Source: Candidatus Zixiibacteriota bacterium
Lineage (GTDB): Bacteria; Zixibacteria; MSB-5A5; UBA10806
DNA length: 58,068 nt
Direction: 5' to 3'
Assembly (NCBI GenBank): GCA_020348065.1
Contig: CP070742.1
Location: forward strand, 3,019,305 to 3,077,372
Within the stretch, counting starts at the first letter, position 1; every line of letters begins with the position of its first letter. The notes below the pieces were generated by a model, which saw nothing but the letters and a program-made list of their open reading frames with translations, was not told where the DNA came from and made no database searches. A program made the position numbers and the translations under genes. Positions 25,319-34,179 of this stretch are shown here, in pieces.

Positions 25319-25750
25319 CTAGGCACCCAAATTCCTTCTTACGTGTTCCAGGACGCGCTTTACGGTTTCGATCTCCGAAGAATGGACGCCACGATATGCC
25401 TGATTCAGAAGAGATCGGCCAGCCCGGGATATATCATTCCATGCCTTAGCAGCTTTCTTTGTAGGCATCAAGCGATTGACCCGGCCGTCATCCGAATCAG
25501 GTCGCCGAACAACCCACCCATCCCGCTCCATACGATCCACAAGCCTCACAGCAGTAGCCCGCGTAATGAAGAGCTGGCCGGCGAGTTCTGACTGAGACAT
25601 CGTTCCCAGAGCGGTAAGATGCGCCAAAGCGAGGAACTGCACATGGGTCACGCCAGTCCCTTTTAGCTTGTTTTTAAGGTTACTGACAAAGGATTTATAA
25701 GTGAGATTGCAGTGAAAGCCTAAGCTTTCATATGGATCGAGTCGTTGCAA
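25319..25750 (-). CDS. MarR-family transcriptional regulator
   Basis: 143 residues starting at a TTG (25750) with a perfect AAAGGAGG 7 nt upstream. An ATG at 25774 is in frame but would place the operator directly against the start codon and has no ribosome site. The winged helix-turn-helix is clear: TMSQSELAGQLFITRATAVR (about residues 49-68), then LVDRMERDGWVVRRPDSDDGR with the usual Asp/Arg wing. The rest is helical dimerisation. Such proteins repress an adjacent transporter until a phenolic or lipophilic ligand binds. The MFS gene directly downstream and the two matching palindromes support autoregulation plus control of efflux. Confidence 0.88.
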   Translation of the reverse strand: MQRLDPYESLGFHCNLTYKSFVSNLKNKLKGTGVTHVQFLALAHLTALGTMSQSELAGQLFITRATAVRLVDRMERDGWVVRRPDSDDGRVNRLMPTKKAAKAWNDISRAGRSLLNQAYRGVHSSEIETVKRVLEHVRRNLGA

Positions 25751-25774
25751 AATTGCCTCCTTTCTTAAATCCAT

Positions 25775-25792
25775 TAGTTAGTATACTAACTA
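25775..25792. promoter_or_regulatory. MarR-type operator (perfect 18-bp palindrome)
   Basis: TAGTTAGTATACTAACTA is a perfect inverted repeat 25 nt upstream of the TTG start. Its core recurs with one mismatch at 25289-25302 before the transporter. The length and AT-rich form fit a MarR dimer site. Confidence 0.72.
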
Positions 25793-25927
25793 TATCGTAA
25801 TTTGTCAAGGAAAGTTTCATATTTTTTAAATAAATTTACAGGAAAAATCAGGCCGCCCCCTGTATTGCATTGTGTGGCAGACAGATACGATAACAACATC
25901 GCGGGTTAAATTAGCCTCCTTTAATCT

Positions 25928-26010
25928 AACCATTATGATTTTCGAATCGCGATGTAAGGGACGAGGGCAAAAACACCTTTGCTTGTAGTGTGACGAAAAC
26001 GTGACCAAAA
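25928..26010 (-). repeat. Possible integrase tail remnant (FGHVFVTLQAKV)
   Basis: The minus strand reads FGHVFVTLQAKV and continues to ENHNG and a stop. It resembles FGHNLVTYEKAAV at 14229 but is more diverged. It lies between the MarR/MFS module and the next secreted-protein gene, where such a remnant would be expected. This is weaker than the other copies. Confidence 0.3.
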
Positions 26011-26062
26011 GCAATGTAAAAAGGCAGCCAAAGACCGCCCAAATATGCGTATATTGTTTATC

Positions 26063-26959
26063 CTATTTCAATAAAACCATCTTCCTGGTTTCGCTATAAT
26101 CGCCAGCCCGTAGCTTATAGAAGTACGTTCCCGACGGAAACCGATCGGCCTGCCAGGTAACCTGATATTCGCCTGCCTGTTGATATTCATTTAGAAGCGT
26201 TTCAATATGACGACCGAGCAAATCGTAAATATCAATACTGATATTGGATGGCTTAAGTATTATGTAGTTGATAGTTGTAGATGCGTTAAATGGATTCGGG
26301 TAATTTTGAGAAAGTGAGTAATTTTGGGGAATATTATTATCAAATGGCTCTATATCAATCACAGGATCGACATCAATACGAAACGCGCTGGCTGTTTCCA
26401 TATCAACAGGCAGCCAATCTTCACCCTCGCGGCGCAATGTATGCGGGCATGTAAGATCCGGATCAATATTTATACACCACCCGCACCAGGTCGTTTCGCC
26501 GCCAATCGCCCATAACCAGTAACTTTCGCCATTTTGCAGCACGGAGACGTTATTTCCCTGAAGGTGAATCGGGGGGCTCCATTGATCCCAGGATTCGAAT
26601 TCAGTAATAGTCCATTCTTCCATAACGTTTTCAGGAACGGGGGGCATGCCATCGGGATTGCCGGCAAGCCTGATTGTAACCTCGTCCGGAGGCGAACTGA
26701 ATGGAACGTAGAAAAACGCCACCCAGATATCGGTCACCAAACCATCGGCGGTGGATCGGAATTCCATGGCCTGTTCGACACCGTATTGGCCGGCGACATT
26801 CTCCCCGGCAACGGTCCATCCCAGCCCGAAGTCATAATCCCAGCCGCCATGGCCGGGGCCGAAATTGTTATACACGGTTTCTTGCGCTCCTAAACAGGAA
26901 CAAAGTATCGTAATAAAAGCAACCGCATATATAATAGTTTTTGCATTTGGTTTTGACAT
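26063..26959 (-). CDS. Secreted protein with type IX-like C-terminal sorting domain
   Basis: 298 residues. A signal peptide (about 1-26, ending CLGAQ) is followed by a beta-rich domain (about 28-200, with YNNFGPGHGGWDYDFGLGW) resembling the 'choice-of-anchor' surface modules. The last 85 residues are a Por/type IX sorting domain: NYSLSQNYPNPFNASTTI, then IYDLLGRHIETLLNEYQQAG and a C-terminal SGTYFYKLRAG block. It is expected to be exported and released or attached at the outer surface. The ligand or activity is unknown. AAGGGGAAATAAGTC precedes the ATG. It is a single gene with remnant-containing gaps on both sides. Confidence 0.83.
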   Translation of the reverse strand: MSKPNAKTIIYAVAFITILCSCLGAQETVYNNFGPGHGGWDYDFGLGWTVAGENVAGQYGVEQAMEFRSTADGLVTDIWVAFFYVPFSSPPDEVTIRLAGNPDGMPPVPENVMEEWTITEFESWDQWSPPIHLQGNNVSVLQNGESYWLWAIGGETTWCGWCINIDPDLTCPHTLRREGEDWLPVDMETASAFRIDVDPVIDIEPFDNNIPQNYSLSQNYPNPFNASTTINYIILKPSNISIDIYDLLGRHIETLLNEYQQAGEYQVTWQADRFPSGTYFYKLRAGDYSETRKMVLLK

Positions 26960-27096
26960 GACTTATTTCCCCTTTTACACCAGAATTTGCCTCTTTTGGC
27001 CGTGAAAATATATCTTTATGTTATAAATATATCCGGATTACTAAATATGTCAACAATTTTTATATAAATTAAACATTCGTTTTAGTTAGTAAATAG

Positions 27097-27324
27097 CGAT
27101 TACGGTTAAATTTTCCCACTTATCGCATTCCAGATATACTGAAGCGCTTCCTCGGCTTCCTTACGCACTACATAGGCCCGCCAAATGAGTTTCGAGCACT
27201 ACTAAGAAAGACTGATATCAAGGGCGGCCACCATATTATCCGCCACACATTTGGAACCCGGCTCTTAAAATCCGGGGGAATAGAACCCCATACGGATATA
27301 AGTATTTATCCTGTAATAAGATAA
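27097..27324 (+). pseudogene. Tyrosine recombinase (integrase) fragment with active-site box II
   Basis: An open frame of about 75 codons, bounded by stops at 27094 and 27322, contains GGHHIIRHTFGTRLLKSGG. This is the H-x-x-R box of tyrosine recombinases, with RHTFGTRLL in the standard form. Upstream it reads FRALLRKTDIK, also integrase-like. There is no start codon, N-terminal domain or catalytic Tyr, so it is a fragment. Its 3' end runs directly into the minus-strand tmRNA-type end at 27311-27359. It is the best direct evidence that integrases shaped this island. Confidence 0.68.
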
Positions 27325-27359
27325 CGTGTCGGAGTCGGGCGGGAATCGAAAAACGGGAT
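27311..27359 (-). repeat. tmRNA-type 3' end fragment
   Basis: Minus strand: CGTTTTTCGATTCCCGCC, then CGACTCCGACACGTTATCTTA and TTACAG. It matches the end block and flank of the copy at 21427-21472 (GATTCCCCCC, CCTCCACCATGTTATCTTA, TTACAG) with several changes. The integrase fragment on the other strand overlaps its first 14 bases. Confidence 0.48.
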
Positions 27360-27466
27360 TTTCGTAACTTCCAGAGAAACATCAAATTACGTGGCAACTC
27401 GTCGAATCTCATCAAATTCCAATTTTTATTTCGTTTTGTTTGTGTTTGTTTTTGTCTGTTTTGATC

Positions 27467-27553
27467 TCAATTTGGAACAAATATGGCACATTGAAAAGGC
27501 CGCAACCGAAAAGTTCTGTTTTTTGTCTCGTCAACCCCGCTTTTTACGCAACC
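27467..27553 (+). repeat. Tail-like remnant and T-arm-like end
   Basis: TTTGGAACAAATATGGCACA and TTGAAAAGGCCGCA align, with small indels, to TTTGGACACAATCTGGTCAC and ATGAAAAGGCCGCA at 14231-14266. It is followed by TCTCGTCAACCCCGCTTTTTA (27526-27546), the partner of the block at 3163-3183. This again shows the order integrase tail then tRNA-like end. Confidence 0.4.
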
Positions 27554-28050
27554 AATTGATATATATAAAGATATAAACGATTCTAAAATAAGGATGGCTC
27601 CCCAAAAAGGGAGTATTCCGGGGAATAAATAAAAGACCCAATTGTATATGAAATGGCAGCTGCTTCTGCGAGCATGACACCGGTTGATCTTTAATAATTA
27701 TAAGCGGGAGAATATGATAAAAGGTTAATAGGGATTATAGGAGCTACGTAGCATTGATACAAATAACCTATTCGTTATTGAAATGGTTTGAAGTGCATCG
27801 GAATCATCAAGATAAATCTGTAAGGTACTGCCATCCAGTTCAATTTTATGAGTTAATTTCAAATAGATGGTGTTAAATTTGAAAATGGAATCGAGGTTAA
27901 ACCGGAGAAAAAGAAACGCGAGATGGTCGCCACTTGAAAAATAAATATACAAAACCATTGACAAAGACTCCAATTTTTGATATATTTGGAAAAGTGCCCC
28001 AGTAACAATAATCACAGCTAACTTGATTAGCTTTTGTGGAGGTAACACAA
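27554..28050. other. Intergenic stretch without a recognised feature
   Basis: No gene or RNA can be supported here. A short hairpin CCCCAAAAAGGGAG lies near 27600. A minus-strand frame of 107 codons (27725-28048) has no ribosome site or recognisable content. Confidence 0.3.
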
Positions 28051-29883
28051 ATGATCAAATCACTTCATTTAATATGGCAACATCTCCTTGCCATAGCGAT
28101 TCTAACTCTGCCTATCGCGCAGATGACGATTGCAGACCCGCCGAACTTCACTCGTGTCACGACCGGGCCACACGTCAATGACGGAGGAGCATCCTGGGGC
28201 GTAAGTTGGATTGATTACGATAACGACGGCTGGTTGGATATTTATGTGGGCAATTCCGGTGTAGAAAACAACTTCCTGTATCACAACGAGGGTGATGGGA
28301 CCTTTACAAAGATCACAGCCGACCCGATTGCCAATGATGGTTCGAGGTCCTACTCACATGCCTGGGGCGATTACGACAACGATGGTGATGAGGATGTCTA
28401 TGTCGGTCGGCATAACAACATGCCCAACTACTTCTTCGCCAACAATGGTAATGGGACTTTCACCAGGATCGACACGGCAGGCGCTCTCACAATAGACTCC
28501 GCGTGCTCGAACACGCATGCATGGATTGATGTAGACAATGACGGTGATCTGGATCTCTACTCCCAGACTGAATCCTTGAGTTTGCCGTGGTCGGATGTTA
28601 ATGTGATGTATCGCAACGATGACGGGATATTCGTGAGGATCACGACCGGAGAGATTGTAACGGAAGTCAACAATGCTCACGGAATGTGCTGGTCGGATTA
28701 TGATAATGATGGTGACATGGATTTGTTCGTGGCCAATGCCTACTTTGATTATCCTCAGCAGAATCCGGAAGACTATATGTATAAGAACTGTCTTTATCGC
28801 AATGATGGGAATTTCAATTTTACAAAGATCCTGTCGGGGCCGGTGGCAAACGATCTGTCGATATCATTTGCACCCAGTGTGGGCGATTATGACAATGACG
28901 GTGATCAGGACCTTTTTGTCGGCAACGGTGCCATGGATTTAGTGAATTTCCTATACAACAACAACGGTGACGGCTCTTTTACCAGGATTACGACCGGCGA
29001 AATGGTAACCAACGCAACCTCCACGCTTGGCAGCAGTTGGGTAGACTACGATAATGACGGCGACCTGGATATGTACGTGACAACATCGGTGGATAGTCTA
29101 TCTAACCAGTTGTATGAGAACAACGGTGACGGTACGTTCACACGAATAATGAATGGTCCCCTGGTTAATGATGTAGCTCGTAATTTTGGTCCTGCCTGGG
29201 GTGATTACGATCGCGACGGTGATCTGGACGTATTTATTACCAAGTATCAGTATGATAACCGTCTCTATCGCAACGACGGTAATGGCAACAACTGGCTGAA
29301 TGTGAAGTGTATCGGTACGGTTTCCAACGCTACCGCCATCGGTACCAAAGTTCGCCTCAAAGCCACTATCTTCGGTAACCCGGTGTGGCAACTTCGTGAA
29401 ATCACTCCGGCCGCAAGTTACTGCGTGCACCATGCCTTAAACGCTCATTTCGGACTTGGCGATGCCGGTATTATTGATTCAATAATCGTTCAGTGGCCAA
29501 GTGGAATAGAAGAAACTTTATCGAGCGTTTCTATCAATCAATATCTGACCATTACGGAGGGAGAACACACTCTGGTCCCGGATGATGAGGCAAATCCGTT
29601 ACCGGAAAGATATAGTCTATCCATGAATTACCCTAACCCGTTTAACTCCAGTACGTCGATTGAGTATGGGTTGCCCCGGCAGTCGCAAGTGACAGTAACG
29701 GTTTATAACCTTCTCGGCCGGAATATACGATCATTGGTTGACCGTTATGAATCAGCCGGTAATTATACTATCATCTGGGATGGCAAAGATGTTTCCGGAA
29801 AACCTGTTGCATCAGGAATTTATTTCTATCGTTTCGAAGCCGGCCATCATTCAGAGACAAAGAAAATGCTGTTGTTGAGATAA
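28051..29883 (+). CDS. Secreted FG-GAP/VCBS-repeat protein with ASPIC/UnbV domain and type IX-like sorting domain
   Basis: 610 residues from the ATG at 28051, which has GGAGGTAACACAA before it. A signal peptide (about 1-30) is followed by about eight repeats with the calcium-loop motif D-Y-D-N-D-G-D-x-D (such as WVDYDNDGDLDMYVTTSVDS), forming a beta-propeller. Near 410-495 comes an ASPIC/UnbV domain (WLNVKCIGTVSNATAIGTKV, then HFGLGDAGIIDSIIVQWPSG). The last 90 residues are a Por/type IX sorting domain with NYPNPFNSSTSI and a YNLLGRNIRSLVD block. It should be an exported, calcium-dependent adhesion or surface protein. The domain order is very common in FCB and PVC bacteria. Confidence 0.9.
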   Translation: MIKSLHLIWQHLLAIAILTLPIAQMTIADPPNFTRVTTGPHVNDGGASWGVSWIDYDNDGWLDIYVGNSGVENNFLYHNEGDGTFTKITADPIANDGSRSYSHAWGDYDNDGDEDVYVGRHNNMPNYFFANNGNGTFTRIDTAGALTIDSACSNTHAWIDVDNDGDLDLYSQTESLSLPWSDVNVMYRNDDGIFVRITTGEIVTEVNNAHGMCWSDYDNDGDMDLFVANAYFDYPQQNPEDYMYKNCLYRNDGNFNFTKILSGPVANDLSISFAPSVGDYDNDGDQDLFVGNGAMDLVNFLYNNNGDGSFTRITTGEMVTNATSTLGSSWVDYDNDGDLDMYVTTSVDSLSNQLYENNGDGTFTRIMNGPLVNDVARNFGPAWGDYDRDGDLDVFITKYQYDNRLYRNDGNGNNWLNVKCIGTVSNATAIGTKVRLKATIFGNPVWQLREITPAASYCVHHALNAHFGLGDAGIIDSIIVQWPSGIEETLSSVSINQYLTITEGEHTLVPDDEANPLPERYSLSMNYPNPFNSSTSIEYGLPRQSQVTVTVYNLLGRNIRSLVDRYESAGNYTIIWDGKDVSGKPVASGIYFYRFEAGHHSETKKMLLLR

Positions 29884-30034
29884 TCCCGCGTCAACAATAC
29901 GACAACACTCTCTGCGATATCTGTGGTATTTTGCGGTGTTTTCTGGTATCGAAAAGTGCAGTTCGATATCAGGTTAAGTTCTTATATGCTGACGCAATGC
30001 GGCACCCCATAAAGAGTTAGCGAAATAGCGGGGG

Positions 30035-30088
30035 AAGGAGTCATAATTCTCGTGTCCGGGGTTTAAGTTCCTGCGCCGCCAGTTGTGT
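30035..30088 (+). repeat. tRNA-Met 3'-end copy (attachment-site remnant)
   Basis: From GGAGTCATAATTCTCGTG through CCGGGGTTTAAGTTCC to GCGCCGCCAGTTGTGT this matches the intact tRNA (from 2780) and its flank, with five changes in 49 bases. There is no 5' half, so it cannot be a tRNA gene. It reads GCCGCCA where the intact gene has GCCGCTA. CCGCCAG/CTGGCGG (30076-30097) can form a 7-bp hairpin. The rest of 29884-30321 shows no gene. Confidence 0.68.
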
Positions 30089-30321
30089 AGCTGGCGGATC
30101 AGAGGATTCATAGAAAACATATTTTTAAGAATTTTGAAACTTGTCTCCTCTCAATTTATATTTCTTCAACTTCAAATAATTCTGGTGGTTAATAGATGGC
30201 ATGTATTTGTTAACAGTAACGCTATTCAGTATTGCCATCAATATTCGAAGTGAAAAGACTTGAATTTTATATGTTTCCGTTATTTATTTCATATAAAATG
30301 GATTGTATGGGGCATGAAATT

Positions 30322-32301
30322 ATGTTAAATCAGAATTTTCGACGATTAGATACGATTCCCCTGCAGCCGGAGCGATATTTGAAAAATATTATTGTAATTA
30401 TATTTTTACTTTTTCAGACGGCATCGGCTATCGAGGAATTAAACTGGGATACGCCTTCGGACTTATTGTTAACACAGCAATTTTGCCCCATCGACAGCTT
30501 CGCCGATGCTATGGTCGTTCAAAAGGAAACCGTATATAGAATCGAGAGACAAGGTAAATATCCCGTAATTATGACCACGAAGAAAAGAATAAAGATATAT
30601 ACTGAAGCGGGTCTGGAATATGCGGATATTACACTGCCTTATTATCATCATCGGAAAATAGGATCGATCGAGGCAACCTGCTATAATTTTGAGTCCGATA
30701 AGAAGAAACTCGCCAAGAAAGATATATATGATGAATTATGGGTAAAAGATAAACTGAGGGATATTAAAGTGGACGCCAAATCATTCGCGGTTCCCGGCGC
30801 GAAAGTCGGCAGCGTAATTGATATTTCTTATGAACGCAGCCAGAAGTACATTGTTTTCCTTCCCCCGTACGTTTTTCAGGAAAAGATTCCCGTAAAGCAT
30901 GCCAGGGTCGGCGTATATATTCCCGAACATTACCTGTATCAATATTTTATATCCAATCCGGAGCTGATTGACGTTAAGAAATTGAAGAAAAATAAGAATC
31001 CGGTATTGATCGCGACAGCGGATGATATTCCTGCCATCGAGGATGAGATGTTCAGGCCGCCGTTATATAATATCTCGACTAAAATGTGGCTTAAAATGGA
31101 TAAATACGAGACTCCTCACAGGACGGTGGAAATTGCAGGCAGCTGGGAATACTTGCTTAATTTTTATCAATTGCGTGAAAAGTACGCTAAGATATTAAGG
31201 GAATCTGGCAAGGTTAAAAAAAAAGTTGGAAAGATAAAAGAACAATACCCGGACGTAAGGGATCTTATAGAAGCGCTTTTTCACAAGGTCAGGGATGAGT
31301 GGGCCAACAGATTATACGGGTCGGTCTATATACCTCTGGCCACAGCGGATAAAATGCTGGAGATGGAGACCTTAGACGAGGCGAGCAAAGCCACCTTATT
31401 GTGCTCCATGCTGAGACATTCAGGCATCGAAAGCCACGTGATCTGGATATGTTCCGATGAAGACGGCCTGGAGGATTTTCCATCTTTTGCAATGTTCGAT
31501 CACGCGCTTACATATATTCCGCCCCTGGATCTATATCTCGATCCCTGTGACCGGGGATCGGAGGTGGGTGTTATAGATCTGGATTATCACAACAAGCTTG
31601 CCCTGAATATCACGTCCGCTTCCAACGAGCTTTTCTATACGCCGGAAGAAAAATGGAATAACGCAAGCATGATCGATATGATCCTGCGGCCGGGAGAGAA
31701 TAACAATTTAACGGGATCGGGGAGCATTGCGTTTTATTACCAGGATGCCATCGAGGCCAGGAGAATAATGAGGGCCTGTGATGAGGACGAAAAAATGGAA
31801 TTGATGAACGCTATTCTATTTTCGGAATTGAAAGAGGCGGTGCATTCCGCGCTGCCGGCTCCGGATTCGCTTCAATCGCCCGAAGAATTCAGGCTGAATT
31901 TCGAAATCAACCTGGAGAATTTTATTTCGCCGGGCGACGATTACCCGGAGATATTTATATACCCGGGAAATTCCTTTGAAAAAGTCGCAATCGATGACAA
32001 GCCGCCGCGGAAATATCCGGTATATTATGGCTCGAGTTATAAAAATTATTATAAAATTGTGTGGGAGTTCGGAGATTATTTTAAGCCTCAATCGGCAGAA
32101 GATATTAATTTTAAGCGAGGGCTGTCCGTAACCGGCTCATTTATAGCGCACTATGACGAAGATGAGAATAAATTAACCGTAACCAGAGAGTATAAAAACC
32201 TGGCTTCCATTTACAAAGCGTCGGTTGCCCCCAGAATAGAAAAAGTCAGAGAAAAATTGAAAGAACATGATATGACCTCGATTATTCTGGAAAGAAAATG
32301 A
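30322..32301 (+). CDS. DUF3857 / transglutaminase-like protein, apparently lacking the catalytic Cys
   Basis: 659 residues from the ATG at 30322; longer readings from 30271 or 30232 exist, none with a clear ribosome site. A signal-like segment (LKNIIVIIFLLFQTASAIEE) precedes a DUF3857 domain (about 60-260, with YRIERQGKYPVIMTTKKRIK). A transglutaminase-like domain follows at about 310-440. There the usual G-D-C-x-x-K-A is replaced by ETLDEASKATLLCSML, so the active-site Cys is missing. A His (MFDHALTYI) and an Asp (YLDPCD) remain. A beta-rich C-terminal domain completes the usual plan. It overlaps the next gene by 4 nt (ATGA), which encodes a homologue with an intact triad; the two probably form an active/inactive pair in the periplasm. 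Confidence 0.82.
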   Translation: MLNQNFRRLDTIPLQPERYLKNIIVIIFLLFQTASAIEELNWDTPSDLLLTQQFCPIDSFADAMVVQKETVYRIERQGKYPVIMTTKKRIKIYTEAGLEYADITLPYYHHRKIGSIEATCYNFESDKKKLAKKDIYDELWVKDKLRDIKVDAKSFAVPGAKVGSVIDISYERSQKYIVFLPPYVFQEKIPVKHARVGVYIPEHYLYQYFISNPELIDVKKLKKNKNPVLIATADDIPAIEDEMFRPPLYNISTKMWLKMDKYETPHRTVEIAGSWEYLLNFYQLREKYAKILRESGKVKKKVGKIKEQYPDVRDLIEALFHKVRDEWANRLYGSVYIPLATADKMLEMETLDEASKATLLCSMLRHSGIESHVIWICSDEDGLEDFPSFAMFDHALTYIPPLDLYLDPCDRGSEVGVIDLDYHNKLALNITSASNELFYTPEEKWNNASMIDMILRPGENNNLTGSGSIAFYYQDAIEARRIMRACDEDEKMELMNAILFSELKEAVHSALPAPDSLQSPEEFRLNFEINLENFISPGDDYPEIFIYPGNSFEKVAIDDKPPRKYPVYYGSSYKNYYKIVWEFGDYFKPQSAEDINFKRGLSVTGSFIAHYDEDENKLTVTREYKNLASIYKASVAPRIEKVREKLKEHDMTSIILERK

Positions 32302-34103
32302 AATATTTATTGATTACATTCCTGGCGTTCTTCGGGATTTCTGAAGCGGGAGAGCGGAAAAGCGCTTTTCATTCCAGAGAGATTGTGATTGAATTTAACG
32401 GAAAAAAGAAAATAAAAAATTATAGCGATAAAATTGCAATTCAGGATGATATTGCGGAAGACGAATTCAGGCATTTCTGTATATTTTTTCCTTATCAAGG
32501 TAAAGTAAAGGACGTTGAATTGTCGTTGATCAGGGGCGGCTCTGTTATTCGCGAGCAAAACCTGAAAGATGCCGAGAAATATATACATCGTGCCGAATAT
32601 ATCCTGGCGTCGGATGCCTACTATTATTATTGGGATCTTGGCGCGCTGGATCCGGGGGATATAATTAAACGCCGGTATCGGATTGAGTTGAAAGACGCCT
32701 CGTACGGCGATTATGAGCCGATTCTCAGTTTCATTCCGGTTAAAAAAGCAATTGTTACGATTAAATATCCGGTCGATGATTGGGCGCTGAGTTATTGCAT
32801 TGATAACGGCGATTTAAGCCTGGAGGAAAATGAAAGAGAATTGGGTTTTATCTGGGAGGATCTGCCGGGCTTGAAAGATTCGGATTTCGAGAAAGCGCCC
32901 CGGGACGTGTGGCCCGGGATCTGGTATTTGTTTGAATCGAAAAAGGAAAAAAGGGATTTTTCGGATTGGAGCGGCGTTTACGAATGGCATCAGGATCTTT
33001 GTGAGGGCACGTCGCTGACCGAAAAAGATCTGGATTTACTGGATATCGCGAATACTCCGGAAGAGATATTTTCGAAGATAATTAAGGAATGCCGATACGT
33101 AGGGGTCGAGATAAAGGAGGGCAGAGTGAAACCGATGCCTGCCGCCAAGGTGTGGGCCCAGGGATATGGTGACTGTAAAGCTCTTGCGAATCTATATGTC
33201 AGCTGGCTCAAGCTGGCGGGATATGAAGCATGGCCGGTGTTGGTTAGATCCAGGAATTCATGTCTTGGCAACCCGGACTTTCCGTCGCCGTCTCAGTTTG
33301 ATCATGAGATTGCGGCTTTCATCTCGGAAGAGGGGGATACCGTTTATCAGGATCTCACCGCCGAAAGCATACCGTTCGGCGATATACCGATCAGTCATTA
33401 TGGCGATTTCGCTTTACCTTTGAAGGCGAATACGGTCCCGATAAGGTTGCCTTTTTCTCCACGGCATCCGGATACAATAAGATACTCAATACGCGGCGTG
33501 ATAGATGAATCATTTGATTTGAGTGGTCAGGTGGTATACCGCCTCTCAGGACAGAGGGCAAGGCGGGACATATGGAAAGCCCGAAACGTCCAGAAAGGCG
33601 TCGATAGAAAATTAATCGTCAAATCCGATTTTGAATCCGCGATGAAGGGGGCGGTGTTTGACAATATCGAAGAACACTTTCAAGGAGATACTGTCATTAT
33701 TCGAACGGGCGATATAAGAAAACGAAATATAGGCTTTCTGCTGGATACCCTGGTTATATTGAAACCGTGGATAATGGATTATTTGACATATGATATTGAA
33801 ACTGACACCAACAGGACATGGCCCACGATTTTACGGCGCAACGTTATTTATATAGCCGAATATCGCTGCGAACTGAATGGTGTATTGTTGGGAAAATCGA
33901 CCGATAGTGCAATTCCATCTATTTCCGGGGATTTTGAATTTAATTTAATCGATAAGTCTTTTGATGATTCGCTGATAATAAGCGCGATTTTTTATCTGCC
34001 TCCTCGAATATTGGAGCCGGATGATTATCTTTCATATGCGTCGGAAAGGTTATTGGTTTCAGAAGCTCTGAGTAAAGGATTATATTATGAGAAAAAGAAC
34101 TGA
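32298..34103 (+). CDS. DUF3857 / transglutaminase-like protein with intact Cys-His-Asp
   Basis: 601 residues with a short signal peptide (about 1-16, FLAFFGISEAGE). DUF3857 domain about 20-200, then a transglutaminase domain about 250-370. It keeps the catalytic motif GYGDCKALANLYVSWLKLAG, a His in QFDHEIAAFISE and an Asp in VYQDLTAES. It is therefore the candidate active enzyme of the pair, acting on proteins or peptides in the periplasm. A C-terminal beta-sandwich domain follows. The start overlaps the upstream stop by 4 nt. Such genes are frequent and often duplicated in Bacteroidetes and related phyla, but their substrates are unknown. Confidence 0.86.
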   Translation: MKYLLITFLAFFGISEAGERKSAFHSREIVIEFNGKKKIKNYSDKIAIQDDIAEDEFRHFCIFFPYQGKVKDVELSLIRGGSVIREQNLKDAEKYIHRAEYILASDAYYYYWDLGALDPGDIIKRRYRIELKDASYGDYEPILSFIPVKKAIVTIKYPVDDWALSYCIDNGDLSLEENERELGFIWEDLPGLKDSDFEKAPRDVWPGIWYLFESKKEKRDFSDWSGVYEWHQDLCEGTSLTEKDLDLLDIANTPEEIFSKIIKECRYVGVEIKEGRVKPMPAAKVWAQGYGDCKALANLYVSWLKLAGYEAWPVLVRSRNSCLGNPDFPSPSQFDHEIAAFISEEGDTVYQDLTAESIPFGDIPISHYGDFALPLKANTVPIRLPFSPRHPDTIRYSIRGVIDESFDLSGQVVYRLSGQRARRDIWKARNVQKGVDRKLIVKSDFESAMKGAVFDNIEEHFQGDTVIIRTGDIRKRNIGFLLDTLVILKPWIMDYLTYDIETDTNRTWPTILRRNVIYIAEYRCELNGVLLGKSTDSAIPSISGDFEFNLIDKSFDDSLIISAIFYLPPRILEPDDYLSYASERLLVSEALSKGLYYEKKN

Positions 34104-34139
34104 TTATTTTATAAAAAATATATTTAGTTTGAATCGACA

Positions 34140-34170
34140 GCGGGCGGTCTAAAAGATATAAACCGCCCGC
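34140..34170. terminator. Bidirectional terminator-like hairpin
   Basis: GCGGGCGGT (34140-34148) and ACCGCCCGC (34162-34170) form a perfect 9-bp GC-rich stem with a 13-nt loop. It lies between two convergent genes. No long T run follows on either strand. Confidence 0.6.
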
Positions 34171-34179
34171 TTGAAAGCG

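Larger units (their letters stand above)
2794..30088. mobile_element. Putative accretion-type genomic island between tRNA-Met 3'-end copies
   Basis: The 3' part of the tRNA at 2794-2831 recurs as a direct partial copy at 30035-30088, matching from the anticodon arm through the acceptor and on into the flanking GTTGTGT. A third copy lies at 36994-37042. Between them sit unrelated one- to few-gene modules on both strands, separated by decayed integrase-tail and tRNA/tmRNA-end fragments. I interpret this as stacked integrative elements whose recombinase genes have decayed. No intact integrase is present in the window, so the island is probably immobile. The boundaries are inferred from the repeated tRNA ends only. 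Confidence 0.5.

Noticed and set aside
27725-28048. A 107-codon minus-strand gene
   Set aside because: No ribosome site, no recognisable motif, and it overlaps the leader of the strongly supported FG-GAP gene.
2824-28050. Integron attC sites between the modules
   Set aside because: The repeated gaps lack the paired GTTRRRY/RYYYAAC cores and long imperfect palindromes of attC. They contain tRNA/tmRNA ends and integrase tails instead.
30035-30088. A second tRNA-Met gene
   Set aside because: Only the anticodon arm to the 3' end is present; the D arm and 5' acceptor strand are missing, so no cloverleaf can form.
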